DNA of 64,000 nt from Desulfonatronum thiosulfatophilum (GTDB lineage: Bacteria > Desulfobacterota > Desulfovibrionia > Desulfovibrionales > Desulfonatronaceae), in the NCBI RefSeq assembly GCF_900104215.1, contig NZ_FMXO01000015.1, forward strand, positions 61,368 through 125,367, given 5' to 3'. Made by a program: the position numbers and the translations under genes. This document shows, one piece after another, positions 1 through 8,550 of this stretch. How positions within the stretch are numbered: position 1 is the stretch's first letter; each line of letters begins with the position of its first letter. Below the pieces are notes generated by a model, which saw only the letters and a list, made by a program, of their open reading frames with translations, did not search any database and was not told the DNA's origin.

Positions 1-1568
1 TTTTTCTTTGGCGAGGCTTTGGGGTTGGATTCGAAGACATCCAGGATCAGGCATTTGGAGTCGTCCAGAACGTGTTCGAACTGCTGCTCAAAAACAAAGC
101 CTTTGGTGATCATCTCCGGTCCGACGAGAATATGCCCGGTTTCCTGGTCAATGACCAAGTGCACGACCACCAGTCCTTCCTCTGCTAGCAATTTGCGTTC
201 CTTGAGCACGCTGGCCCCGACGTCTCCGACTCCCTTGCCGTCCACAAAGGTCGAATCCACCCGGATTCGATCCTCGAAACGAATGCCGCGCTCGAAAAAG
301 GTCAAGGGCTGGCCGTTGTCCAGGACAATGGCTCGTTCCGAGGCCACCCCGCATTCGCGCGCCAGCTGGCAATGCTTCACCAGATGCCGGTATTCGCCGT
401 GAATGGGCACGAAAAACTTGGGCTTGACCGTATTCAGCATGGTGGCCAGTTCTTCCCGATGCGCATGGCCTGAAGCGTGGATTCCCTGCACTTTTTCATA
501 CAGCACTTCGGCACCCAGACGATACAAATTGTTGATCACCCGCGATATGGCTTTGGTGTTCCCGGGGATGATTCGTGAGGACATCAAAACCAGATCCCCC
601 TTATGGATCTTGATCTGGCGATGATCGCCCTGGGCAATGCGCGTCAGAACGGAAAGCGGCTCTCCCTGCGATCCCGTGACCAGAAGCACGAGCTTGTCGT
701 CGCGCATGTCGTCGATATTCTCAAGGGAACAGGTGGCGTCGGGTGCAGCCCGCAGATACCCGAGTTCCCGCGCCAGGCCGATATTGTTCACCAGGCTCCT
801 GCCGCTGACGGCCACCTTTCTTCCGGTCATGGCCGCCAGGTCGAAAACTTCCTGCATCCTCTGGATATGGCTGGAAAACAAGGTGATGATGATCCGGCCC
901 TCGGCCTGCCGGAAGATGCGCTCCAGAGCTGCCTTGATCTCCATCTCGGTCAGGGTCACGCCTTCGCGTTCGATATTGGTGGAGTCCGACAGCAGCAAAT
1001 GCACGCCCGGCTCGGAAAAGGCGGCAAAGGCATCCAGATCGGTAAACTGGTTGTCCATGGGCGTAGGGTCGATCTTGAAGTCCCCACTGTGGATAATGCG
1101 GCCCACCGGTGTCTCGATACCCAGGCCGAAGCCGTTGATGATCGAATGGCAAACAGGAATGAAATGGACCGTGAACGGCCCCAGTTCCACCTGATCACCG
1201 CTGGAAACTTGGCGCAGGTCCACATATTTGTTCAGGTTATGCTCCCGCAGCTTGTTTTCCAGCAGGGCGAGAGTGAAGGACGAGCTGTAGACGGGAACAT
1301 CCACATAGGGCAACAGCCACGGCAAGGCTCCGATGTGATCCTCGTGGCCGTGGGTCAGGATGATGCCCCGGATCTTGTCTTTCTTTGCAAGCAGGGTTTC
1401 AAAGCGCGGGATCAGAATGTCCACACCGTAATGGTAATCACTGGGAAACATGAGCCCGCAATCAATGACAATAATGCTGTCATCGGATTCCAGCAGCATG
1501 CAGTTCATTCCGATCTCGCCCAGCCCTCCCAGAGGGGTCAGGGTCACGGACGTTTCTTGGCCAACCAT
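1..1568 (-). CDS. rnj: Ribonuclease J (C-terminus beyond the left edge)
   Basis: This is a metallo-beta-lactamase/beta-CASP ribonuclease, which acts as a 5'-3' exonuclease and endonuclease in mRNA decay and rRNA maturation. The zinc-binding motif HGHEDHIG is at residues 73-80, followed by the beta-CASP segment and a C-terminal domain. About 522 codons are visible with no stop; the family is usually about 550 residues, so only the tail is missing. The ATG at 1568 lies inside the end of the upstream plsC-like gene, which stops at 1544. This overlap of about 25 bases suggests translational coupling. The family assignment is secure from the motif and the full-length similarity pattern. Confidence 0.93.
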   Translation of the reverse strand, partial: MVGQETSVTLTPLGGLGEIGMNCMLLESDDSIIVIDCGLMFPSDYHYGVDILIPRFETLLAKKDKIRGIILTHGHEDHIGALPWLLPYVDVPVYSSSFTLALLENKLREHNLNKYVDLRQVSSGDQVELGPFTVHFIPVCHSIINGFGLGIETPVGRIIHSGDFKIDPTPMDNQFTDLDAFAAFSEPGVHLLLSDSTNIEREGVTLTEMEIKAALERIFRQAEGRIIITLFSSHIQRMQEVFDLAAMTGRKVAVSGRSLVNNIGLARELGYLRAAPDATCSLENIDDMRDDKLVLLVTGSQGEPLSVLTRIAQGDHRQIKIHKGDLVLMSSRIIPGNTKAISRVINNLYRLGAEVLYEKVQGIHASGHAHREELATMLNTVKPKFFVPIHGEYRHLVKHCQLARECGVASERAIVLDNGQPLTFFERGIRFEDRIRVDSTFVDGKGVGDVGASVLKERKLLAEEGLVVVHLVIDQETGHILVGPEMITKGFVFEQQFEHVLDDSKCLILDVFESNPKASPKK

Positions 1569-2269
1569 TCATCAGTCTCCTTGGAATGCGTGTGCATGAT
1601 ATTCCACATATCCTGCTTTAATCGTTCACGATCCTTGATCGTGTAATTATCTTTGGTCTCAATTGGGGGAAAGAAGCGGACCGCGACCTCGCCCGGCCTG
1701 ATCCTCCAGGAGGGCTTGGGCAAGACGTCGTGGGTTCCGGAGATCAGAACCGGAACCACGGGCCGTCCGCTTTTGATGGCCAGAATCATCGGGCCGATCT
1801 TGAACTCGCCAAGCTGCGCGAATCGGGAGCCTTCCGGAAAAATGAGGATCGAGGCGTGCTCGGATTTCGTAATGGCATCCTGAATGCTTTTCATGCCCCG
1901 GCGGGGATTGTCCCGGTCGATGCCGATATAGCCGATCCGGGACATGGCCTGGCCGAAGAACGGGATGCGGAAGAGACTTTGCTTGGCGACGAATCGAAAC
2001 TGATGCCCTTTCAAGGCGACCAGCAGGACCGGGATATCAAACCAGCTCTGATGGTTGACCATCAGAATGTACCTGCCGGAGGGGTCGAAACCACCCCGGT
2101 CCACATGCACCTTGATCCCGGCCAGGCGACAGACGAGACCACCCCAGAAGATACCGACCCTGTTCGGGAGATTTCCGCTGGAATCAAAAATGGAGACCGC
2201 AATGGTGATGATTGCAAAAAAGATGGTCAGCGGCAAAAAGAGAAGATAAAAGGGGATGATGGATAACAT
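1544..2269 (-). CDS. plsC: 1-acyl-sn-glycerol-3-phosphate acyltransferase (PlsC family)
   Basis: This membrane acyltransferase makes phosphatidic acid by acylating lysophosphatidate. It has 241 residues. An N-terminal hydrophobic segment (about residues 5-28) anchors it. The catalytic HX4D motif is NHQSWFD (His73, Asp78), and the acceptor-binding FPEGSR motif is at 144-149. It is transcribed ahead of RNase J, and its 3' end overlaps the start of that gene. The physiological acyl donor cannot be told from sequence. Confidence 0.9.
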   Translation of the reverse strand: MLSIIPFYLLFLPLTIFFAIITIAVSIFDSSGNLPNRVGIFWGGLVCRLAGIKVHVDRGGFDPSGRYILMVNHQSWFDIPVLLVALKGHQFRFVAKQSLFRIPFFGQAMSRIGYIGIDRDNPRRGMKSIQDAITKSEHASILIFPEGSRFAQLGEFKIGPMILAIKSGRPVVPVLISGTHDVLPKPSWRIRPGEVAVRFFPPIETKDNYTIKDRERLKQDMWNIMHTHSKETDEWLAKKRP

Positions 2270-2330
2270 TTAGATCAAACCTGTAGCCGGTTAAGATGGA
2301 AAAGTAAATGTTGCCGTCGGGCGTCAAGGG

Positions 2331-2431
2331 ATCGCAATCCAAATCCAAATCCAATCGAAATCCAATCGAAATCCAAATCGAAATCCAAATCGAAATCGCA
2401 ACCGAAATCGCAATGGGAATCGATCGCAATA
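2331..2431 (+). repeat. Tract of the AATCGAAATCGC 12-mer family (forward)
   Basis: This is an intergenic low-complexity tract built from AATCC, AATCGAAATC and AATCGC units. It starts about 60 bases upstream of the plsC start. A tract in the opposite orientation lies at 2627-2666, so the two form an inverted pair around the palindromic repeat at 2484-2564. Equivalent tracts occur in many other gaps of this window. Confidence 0.85.
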
Positions 2432-2483
2432 ATTCCCAATCTATTTTTATAACTACTCAGCCCGTCCGAGTAAAAGCGGACTG

Positions 2484-2564
2484 GGTACCCGCCTTCGCGG
2501 GTATGACTGACCCGGAGACGCCGTTGAAAAACAAGTCATTCCCGCGAAGGCGGGAATCCAGGTC
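2484..2564. repeat. REP-like palindromic repeat, copy 1
   Basis: Two hairpin-forming blocks, ACCCGCCTTCGCGGGTATGA and CATTCCCGCGAAGGCGGGAA, are separated by a spacer of about 35 bases. The same arrangement recurs at about 21168-21254 and 21690-21771. It is a common type of bacterial intergenic repeat, and no coding function is seen. In this copy it sits between two oppositely oriented 12-mer tracts. Confidence 0.8.
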
Positions 2565-2626
2565 GTGCTTGCCACAATTTTTTGAAAGTAACCTTTTCCT
2601 GCTCTGAAGCTGAGTAGTTACTTTGT

Positions 2627-2666
2627 TTTCGATTTTCGATTTCGATTGCGATTGCGATTACGACTT
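2627..2666 (-). repeat. Tract of the 12-mer family (reverse)
   Basis: Repeats of CGATTTCGATTGCGATT type, the reverse complement of the tract at 2331-2431. Together they bracket REP-like copy 1. The tract ends about 65 bases beyond the stop of the FemAB-like gene. Confidence 0.8.
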
Positions 2667-2732
2667 TGGGCAGCGCGAGATATTCGTTTCAAATTGAACG
2701 CAAATTCAAATGAGAGCCCTGAAACCGGCCGA

Positions 2733-3902
2733 TCATTTCCTGCTCTTGTAGGGGAGAATGCTGTTCAAGGCGACAATGTCCTGCATTTCCATGCGATTAT
2801 ATTCCGGAATGTAGACTTCCATCACTCCGTGCAGGCGGGGATCAAAAAATTTGTGCAGGCTGTAGTTGGGTGCGGAGACGAAACCGCGCAATGCCTTGTG
2901 CACTCCCCCCATGCCGGGATCGAAGAGTCGCAAGCCTTGTTCGATCATCCATTCCATGGGCCGGTAGTAGCAGAGTTCAAAATGCAGGAACTCCACTTCT
3001 TTGCGCGTGCCCCAGTAGCGGCCGTAGAGCCGATCTCCGGCGGTGATCAGCAGCGACATGGCCACCGGTTGCTCGTCTCCCGGCTCGAAGGCGGCGATGA
3101 TCAGCACGTTTTGGCGAAAAGTCCCGCGCAGGCCCTGAAAAAATTCCGGTGTCAGGAACTTGCAGCTCCATTGTCCGAAGCGGTCGTTATGCCGGGCATA
3201 GAACTCGTACATCAGCTCGAAATATTGCTCGGGTATCTCCTCCCCCAGAAAAAACTTCGTCGTGATGCCCTGCCCGGCCAGATGCTTCCGTTCCCGGCGC
3301 ACGTTGCGGCGCTGCGTCGCCTTCAATCCCGAGAGGTAGTCGTCGAAACTTGCGAATCCGGGGTTGAGCCAGACAAATCCCTGATGCAGCCAGACCTTGT
3401 ACCCCAGGGTTTCCAGGATCTGCCCCCAGGCCGTGGTCACGAAATGAAAACCGCATCCTGATACGCCATGCTCCAGGGAAAATTGTTCAATTTCCAGGCT
3501 CATGGCCGTGCTGAGCCTGGACTGGTTCGCATCCTCGGCCATCAAAAAACGATACGCCGTCACCGGACTGAACGGACTCATCCCCACCAGCTTCGGATAG
3601 TAGCGCACGCCCATGCTGGAGGCCAGTTGCGCCCAGGCCTGGTCAAAGACGAATTCCCCATCGCTGTGGCTCTTCAGGTAGAGGGCCGCGGCGCCGACCA
3701 TCCGGCCCTGGCTGTGCATGGTCAGATGACAAGGCCGCCATCCGCATTGCGGGACCACGCTCCCGGACTCTTCCAGCAGGTGCAGCCATTCCCAGCGCAG
3801 AAAGGGGACATCGCGCTCCCGGCAGAGCATGTTCCAGTCTTGTGGGTCAATGTCGGCAATCCGGTCATGCCATTTTGCGGTCAGAGCTGGAATAGCGGTC
3901 AT
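2733..3902 (-). CDS. FemAB-like GNAT acetyltransferase (COG3146/DUF482 type)
   Basis: A 389-residue protein that resembles the FemAB-like 'peptidoglycan biosynthesis/recognition' family. These proteins have two tandem GNAT folds and act on an unknown acceptor. Recognisable features are an N-terminal WEWLHLLEESGSV segment, the central RRNVRRERKHL stretch and a conserved GRYWGT block near residue 285. Experimental function is lacking for the family. It overlaps the downstream azlD-like stop by four bases, so it follows azlC and azlD in one transcript. Family confidence is good, but the substrate is unknown. Confidence 0.75.
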   Translation of the reverse strand: MTAIPALTAKWHDRIADIDPQDWNMLCRERDVPFLRWEWLHLLEESGSVVPQCGWRPCHLTMHSQGRMVGAAALYLKSHSDGEFVFDQAWAQLASSMGVRYYPKLVGMSPFSPVTAYRFLMAEDANQSRLSTAMSLEIEQFSLEHGVSGCGFHFVTTAWGQILETLGYKVWLHQGFVWLNPGFASFDDYLSGLKATQRRNVRRERKHLAGQGITTKFFLGEEIPEQYFELMYEFYARHNDRFGQWSCKFLTPEFFQGLRGTFRQNVLIIAAFEPGDEQPVAMSLLITAGDRLYGRYWGTRKEVEFLHFELCYYRPMEWMIEQGLRLFDPGMGGVHKALRGFVSAPNYSLHKFFDPRLHGVMEVYIPEYNRMEMQDIVALNSILPYKSRK

Positions 3903-4222
3903 AAAACTCCTCGCAGCAGCACCACGGCCAGAACGCCCGTGCCCAGCGCGGCCATCAGATTGCGCGTCAGCGCGGCGACAATTGCCGTTGCCCCGGCGGC
4001 CAGACGCTCCGCTAAAGTTCCGTTCACCAGATTGGGAACGACAATGGCCACCAGAATGGACGCCGGAACATGTCGTAAAAAAGCCTCGACCCGAGGTGTG
4101 GGCGTGACCCGGCTGATCAGGAACAGCCCCGCCGCTCGGGTGAAGTACGTGGCCCCGACCATTCCCAGCAGGACGATGAAAACATCCAGGTTGGACGCGC
4201 CGGTTACGAGATCAACGCTCAT
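3899..4222 (-). CDS. azlD: AzlD-type branched-chain amino-acid exporter subunit
   Basis: A 107-residue protein with three to four membrane segments and the family signature around YFTRAAGLFLIS. With AzlC it forms a two-protein exporter of branched-chain amino acids or analogues. The reading frame stays open further upstream, but the ATG at 4222 is preferred. It begins the hydrophobic AzlD domain and overlaps the azlC stop (4212) by 11 bases, the usual arrangement for this pair. The extra upstream codons would lie entirely inside azlC. Confidence 0.85.
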   Translation of the reverse strand: MSVDLVTGASNLDVFIVLLGMVGATYFTRAAGLFLISRVTPTPRVEAFLRHVPASILVAIVVPNLVNGTLAERLAAGATAIVAALTRNLMAALGTGVLAVVLLRGVL

Positions 4223-4946
4223 GACGCCACGCTCCGTACAGCCCCCCGGCCAATCCGCCACAAAGAATATACCATTTTCCGGGCAGAACGAGAACGCCGA
4301 TCCAGGCCGCGCCCGCGGCGACCAGCCAGACCGGCAGATCATGACGTCCCTTCCAGAAAAAAATCAGCAGACTGATGAATACCGCGGTAAAGGCGAAATC
4401 CAAGCCCCACCTGGCCGGATCGCTCATGGCCGAACCCACGAAATACCCGCTGGACGCTCCCAGGCAGGTGGCCGTGAACCAGAAAACATAAATGCACAGC
4501 CCGGACCCGAGCAGAAAACCGGCGTCCCGACCGCCGCCGGCCATCTCCCGCATGGACAGAGCCCAGGATTCATCAGTCATGAAAAACAGGGAACCGTAGG
4601 CCTTCCAGGGCGCGATTCCGGTCAGCCAGTCGCGCAGGGCCGCGCCCATGAGCACATGGCGCAGATTGACGATGAACGTGGTCAGGACAATGCCGAGAAA
4701 AGGCAGGACCGGGCCCCAGAACTCCAGGACCATCAACTGGGAAGCGCCGGCAAAGACACTCAGGCTCATGGCCCCGGCCTGCATGGCGCTCATGCCGGCC
4801 TGCACCGCCAGGACGCCGAAAACCAGCCCGTAGGCGAACACGCTCAACCCCAAAGGCAGACAGAGCTGAAAGCCGCGCCGGACGCCGGCAAATGTGAATT
4901 GGATCGGAGACAAAGAGGAACCCATAACTACCCGAGGCTTCCCCAA
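4212..4946 (-). CDS. azlC: AzlC-type branched-chain amino-acid exporter
   Basis: A 244-residue integral membrane protein with the AzlC landmarks GLVFGVLAVQAGMS, the GASQLMVLEFW block and the NLRHVLMGAALRDWL motif. Partnered with azlD immediately downstream, it probably exports branched-chain amino acids. Seven codons downstream there is a second ATG (MGSSLSP), which could be the true start. The small open frame 4928-5017 ends inside its first codons, suggesting coupling with upstream translation. Confidence 0.88.
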   Translation of the reverse strand: MGKPRVVMGSSLSPIQFTFAGVRRGFQLCLPLGLSVFAYGLVFGVLAVQAGMSAMQAGAMSLSVFAGASQLMVLEFWGPVLPFLGIVLTTFIVNLRHVLMGAALRDWLTGIAPWKAYGSLFFMTDESWALSMREMAGGGRDAGFLLGSGLCIYVFWFTATCLGASSGYFVGSAMSDPARWGLDFAFTAVFISLLIFFWKGRHDLPVWLVAAGAAWIGVLVLPGKWYILCGGLAGGLYGAWRHER

Positions 4947-5017
4947 TAATCCGGGGCCGGGACGAGCTGGTCAGGATCGGTCATTTCCAGGTAATAGGCG
5001 ATTTCCCGGCGCAACAT
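4928..5017 (-). CDS. Small 29-residue open frame between the 545-residue protein and azlC
   Basis: The frame begins at ATG 5017, three bases past the stop of the 545-residue gene (5020), and reads MLRREIAYYLEMTDPDQLVP before a short tail. Its last codons overlap the azlC start. The positions fit translational coupling, and the amino-acid composition is protein-like. It is not recognised. It could be a leader peptide or a remnant of a larger protein. No clear ribosome-binding site is seen. Confidence 0.3.
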   Translation of the reverse strand: MLRREIAYYLEMTDPDQLVPAPDYWGSLG

Positions 5018-5019
5018 GA

Positions 5020-6657
5020 TCAGCCCCTTGCCAGTGCCATGCGGCAGGCATGGGCGAAGTCTTCGGGATAATGCCCGATGATGCTGCGCAACTGCGCCTC
5101 ACTGAAGCCGCCAGGCGCATAGGGCAGCTTGGGCAGGAAGGCATAGAGCAGGCGCTGGTCATTATCTTCAGCGTCAAAGCGGCGGGAGTACTCGATGCTC
5201 GTGACCATTCGCGCTCCAAGTCCCTCCAGGGCCTGCTGGGCCTTGAGCATGGCCTCGTCCAGGGACTTGCGGCAGGCCGTGTCCGCATCCAGGAGGTGAC
5301 CGACGGGCCCAAGGGGCATGAGTTGCAGTTCAAAGGCCGATGTCTGCGCTTTGGGCACGAACAGGAGCACCTGCTCGTCCTCATACACCACCAGGCTGGA
5401 TTCTCCCGAACCACCGTCCGTGCGCTGATTCGACCGGATGGCCCGCAGGTAGTCCGCAAACAGCCCCCGGCCGGTTTCACGGCGGTAGGCGGCCACGGCA
5501 TCGGCCACCAGATCGCCGCAGGCAAAGGCATGCAGATCCCGACCCGACTCCCGGTCTTGATCGGTTGCCGACGAGGCTGACGCAACCGTTGACGGAATCA
5601 AGGCGTATTGCTGGTGAATCTGCTGGTGCGAGGCATGGAGGCGATATCCGCTGGGCGCGAAGTCGAACCCGAAATTCCAGCCCCACAACGTGGCGCTGTA
5701 CGGCAGGCCGCGACCTTGCGCCGCTGCCTCAACCATCCGCTCCACAATCCGCAGACGCAGTTCTTCCAGTACATCCTGCGTCAGCATCCCGCGGCGCGGA
5801 ACATCCAAATCCAACATCCGCGCAAGGCGCAGGTACGTCCGTTGGTAGTACAAATGGCGCAGGCCGCGCATATCCTCGGCATCCAGATCCCTGACCGCGT
5901 ACCGCACTGCATCATGGGCCATGTTCGCCGCGAAATGCCCCCAAGGAATATAGCTGTTGCGGCGCAAATACTCGAAAACATGCGTGCCGCCGCCCCCCAC
6001 ATCCCCGACAATCTCGCTGCCGCCCTGAACCCCGGGCCGCAGAACCATGGCCACCTTGTAGGGATCAGGCAAATTTGGATTATTGGCCACGGCTTCGAAG
6101 AGATCATGATTGAGGACCACAGCACGTATTCGTCCCGAATCGTCCTTTATGTAACGAAGTCCTTTAGGGTCTCCGGTTTGTTCATCAAAAAGCAGCTCGC
6201 AGCACAATCCGGCCAGAATCCGCAAATCCTCCGAATCCGTAGACGTGGCGGCCAGAGCCGACAGGACCGGGTCGGGGAGCCGGCTGAAAAAATCCTTTTT
6301 TTCCTCAACCGTCATCCCACCGCCGGACCATGAGCCCAACACCCGAGACAAGGAAACGTCCTGCGGCCGCGGCAATGCGATGGCCCCGGGATTGCGCGCC
6401 TTGGCGTCAGCCCAGGAGGAATCAATATACGTCGTACCCCGGAATGCAAAAGCATTAGGAATTTCGTAGATCGCACCCGCATGGGGCACGTCAACGTCGC
6501 CCTCCGGAAAATTGCGCTGATTCTCCACCCGATCCCCATCACGAGTCGTCCCCAACTCCGCATGATGGTCATCCCCGCGCATATTGGCCACGGAATACGA
6601 AGGCCGATGCACGCCGTACCGAAAAGTTCCATCAGGAGAAATACATGTCCGTATCAT
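5020..6657 (-). CDS. Unrecognised 545-residue protein, possibly HIT/GalT-like
   Basis: A long, clearly coding frame that I cannot assign. It has no signal peptide or membrane segment. Two parts stand out. A His-rich stretch near residue 355 (GYRLHASHQQIHQQYALIP) is followed by a segment beginning VVYEDEQVLLFVPKAQTSAF. This pairing is reminiscent of the two halves of galactose-1-phosphate uridylyltransferase-like HIT proteins. An N-terminal region of about 200 residues (with DVGGGGTHVFEYL) matches nothing I know. The gene starts the run leading into azlC. The HIT link is inference only; the alternative is a family restricted to sulfate reducers. Confidence 0.6.
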   Translation of the reverse strand: MIRTCISPDGTFRYGVHRPSYSVANMRGDDHHAELGTTRDGDRVENQRNFPEGDVDVPHAGAIYEIPNAFAFRGTTYIDSSWADAKARNPGAIALPRPQDVSLSRVLGSWSGGGMTVEEKKDFFSRLPDPVLSALAATSTDSEDLRILAGLCCELLFDEQTGDPKGLRYIKDDSGRIRAVVLNHDLFEAVANNPNLPDPYKVAMVLRPGVQGGSEIVGDVGGGGTHVFEYLRRNSYIPWGHFAANMAHDAVRYAVRDLDAEDMRGLRHLYYQRTYLRLARMLDLDVPRRGMLTQDVLEELRLRIVERMVEAAAQGRGLPYSATLWGWNFGFDFAPSGYRLHASHQQIHQQYALIPSTVASASSATDQDRESGRDLHAFACGDLVADAVAAYRRETGRGLFADYLRAIRSNQRTDGGSGESSLVVYEDEQVLLFVPKAQTSAFELQLMPLGPVGHLLDADTACRKSLDEAMLKAQQALEGLGARMVTSIEYSRRFDAEDNDQRLLYAFLPKLPYAPGGFSEAQLRSIIGHYPEDFAHACRMALARG

Positions 6658-6723
6658 AGAATACTTTGGTCATAATATATGTTCATGGCCCACGTAACCC
6701 ACCCCATTCGCGATCCTAATCTT

Positions 6724-6761
6724 ATCGAAATCGCAATCGAAATCGCAATCGAAATCGAAAA
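6724..6761 (+). repeat. 12-mer tract (forward) in a divergent promoter region
   Basis: Three units of AATCGAAATCGC type lie between the divergent 545-residue gene (start 6657) and tatD (start 6852), so the tract sits inside the only space available for both promoters. Confidence 0.8.
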
Positions 6762-6851
6762 CACTCTAACTGCCTGCACAGCCCCCAAGCACCCCAAAAT
6801 GTCGACAAGCGGCAGGCCATACTCTACCTTGCGCCCCAGGAGAAGCACGTC

Positions 6852-7679
6852 ATGTCCTCAAAAAAAAATATCCCCTTGCCGGAGACGTTCGCCCTGCCCC
6901 ATGTGGGCGTGGAAACTCATGCTCACCTTGACTTTCCGGACTTTGCCGAAGATCTGGATCAGGTCCTGGAGCGTGCCGGGAATGCCGGTGTGGCCTGGAT
7001 CGGAAATATCTTCCTCTCGGTGGAGGCGTACCAGGCCCATCAATCCAGATTATCCGCGCGGCAAAACATCTTCTTCACGCTCGGCATCCATCCCCACGAA
7101 GCTTCCACAGTCAATTCCGGTGTCCTGGCGGACATGAACGGTTTGTTTGTCGGCGACGCCAACCTGCGGGCCCTGGGTGAAATCGGGCTCGATCTGTATT
7201 GGAACCGCAGCCCGGCCGACGTCCAGATCCGCGCCTTTCGGGATCAGCTGGCTCTGGCCAGGGAACGGGATCTTCCCGTGGTCCTCCATTGCCGTCAGGC
7301 CGAGCAGGAAACCCTGGCCATCCTCCAGGACATGGATTTCACGGATCGCCCTCTGCTCTGGCACTGTTTCGGCGGCGGGCCGGATCTGGCCGAAGAAATC
7401 CTGGTCCGAGGCTGGCACATCTCCATTCCCGGTCCGGTCACCTTTCCCAAAAACACGGCGCTTCATGAAGCCGTAACCAGAATCCCTCTCTCGCGCATGG
7501 TTCTGGAAACGGACTGCCCGTTTCTGACGCCGGTGCCCTTCCGGGGCAAGCGCAACGAGCCGGCCTATCTCTGCTACACGGCCGAGGCAGTTGCCAACCT
7601 GCGCGGAGAACCAATCCGGCAGGTCTGGGAATCCTGCGCAAATACGGCGCGCGAGTTTTTCAGTTTGCCTCCGGCCTGA
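6852..7679 (+). CDS. tatD: TatD-family metal-dependent hydrolase/DNase
   Basis: A 275-residue TIM-barrel hydrolase with the TatD landmarks: the metal-binding THAHLDFPD near residue 22, GEIGLDLYW, VVLHCRQAE, HCFGGGPD and the C-terminal ETDCPFLTPVPFRGKRNEP. Characterised members are 3'-5' exonucleases or DNases. Its 3' end overlaps the convergent gene that stops at 7660 by 20 bases. It stands alone on the plus strand. Confidence 0.92.
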   Translation: MSSKKNIPLPETFALPHVGVETHAHLDFPDFAEDLDQVLERAGNAGVAWIGNIFLSVEAYQAHQSRLSARQNIFFTLGIHPHEASTVNSGVLADMNGLFVGDANLRALGEIGLDLYWNRSPADVQIRAFRDQLALARERDLPVVLHCRQAEQETLAILQDMDFTDRPLLWHCFGGGPDLAEEILVRGWHISIPGPVTFPKNTALHEAVTRIPLSRMVLETDCPFLTPVPFRGKRNEPAYLCYTAEAVANLRGEPIRQVWESCANTAREFFSLPPA

Positions 7680-8106
7680 CAGGTTGGGGTGCTTCAGCCC
7701 GCCCCAGAAAGGTAATCCGGCGGACATCCCCGGCCTCGATTTTCATCTTTCCCCAATCCGTCAACCCGTAGAACACCAGGTCGGGTTGCATCATGAATTC
7801 GCTGGTGGACTCATTGCGGAAGGATACCCGAGCCATCACCTGATCATCCTGGACATACATCCTGACATCGACAATTTCCGCGAAGTCCAGACTGATCTGC
7901 GCTCTGCCCGCGGTGACCGGGATCAGGGTCAACCCGTCCATGGAGAAATCATGCAGCCGGAAGGACACGTCATCGGCGTCCACCAACTCCACCAGAAAGG
8001 ATCGCTCCGGCCTGGGTATCTTGGTCACCGCTTCCGTATCCCCGAACCCTCCCATGCCCATGCACAACAAGGCCAAAACAAGCAAAACGGCAACCCACCG
8101 CGTCAT
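7660..8106 (-). CDS. Hypothetical exported protein
   Basis: A 148-residue protein with an N-terminal hydrophobic segment (WVAVLLVLALLCMGMGG) that looks like a signal peptide. The remainder is beta-rich, and no family is recognised. The ATG at 8106 is chosen because it places the signal segment at the N-terminus; an in-frame ATG at 8151 would add 15 unlikely residues. It converges on and overlaps tatD by 20 bases. Role unknown. Confidence 0.65.
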   Translation of the reverse strand: MTRWVAVLLVLALLCMGMGGFGDTEAVTKIPRPERSFLVELVDADDVSFRLHDFSMDGLTLIPVTAGRAQISLDFAEIVDVRMYVQDDQVMARVSFRNESTSEFMMQPDLVFYGLTDWGKMKIEAGDVRRITFLGRAEAPQPVRPEAN

Positions 8107-8188
8107 ATCTGGATGATGTAAACGACAACGCATAGCCCCTCCATGTCTCACAAATATTTTCGATATTCACTCGTCATTATTGAATATT

Positions 8189-8458
8189 TCAGTAACCATC
8201 CCTACCGCCCATCAGTATCTCGACAAACCCAATCTCATCTCGCACCGATTCCAGGAACTCCCTCACTTCCTGCTCCTGTTCCGGGGCGAAGACCAGTTTG
8301 ATCACGGCCGATTGCGAGCTGACCGTGGTCAGGTAGGCCAGATTGTCGTAGGCCTCCAGAAGAAATTTCAGAAAAGAGATGTTGCGGGGATCGAGCTGCA
8401 GATACATTCGACGGGATTGCCTTGAAAATCCGAAGGCAGATGCGTGTGGAGCAGACAT
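8189..8458 (-). CDS. DUF4911 domain protein
   Basis: An 89-residue soluble protein resembling DUF4911, a small domain of unknown function common in Desulfovibrio relatives. The core is RRMYLQLDPRNISFLKFLLE followed by an alternating strand/helix pattern of ferredoxin-like type. It is divergent from fliK, with about 90 bases between the two starts. Its role is unknown. Confidence 0.7.
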   Translation of the reverse strand: MSAPHASAFGFSRQSRRMYLQLDPRNISFLKFLLEAYDNLAYLTTVSSQSAVIKLVFAPEQEQEVREFLESVRDEIGFVEILMGGRDGY

Positions 8459-8550
8459 GGCATGTTTCTACTGCAACATGCCGTTGGGGACAAGGGCGGT
8501 TGTGCGGGCTGGAACAGCTTTTGAATAATCAGGGACAAGGAGAGAGAACC

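Noticed and set aside
2331..2431. Possible CRISPR array from regular repeats
   Set aside because: The units are contiguous 6-12-mers without unique spacers, and no cas genes are present.
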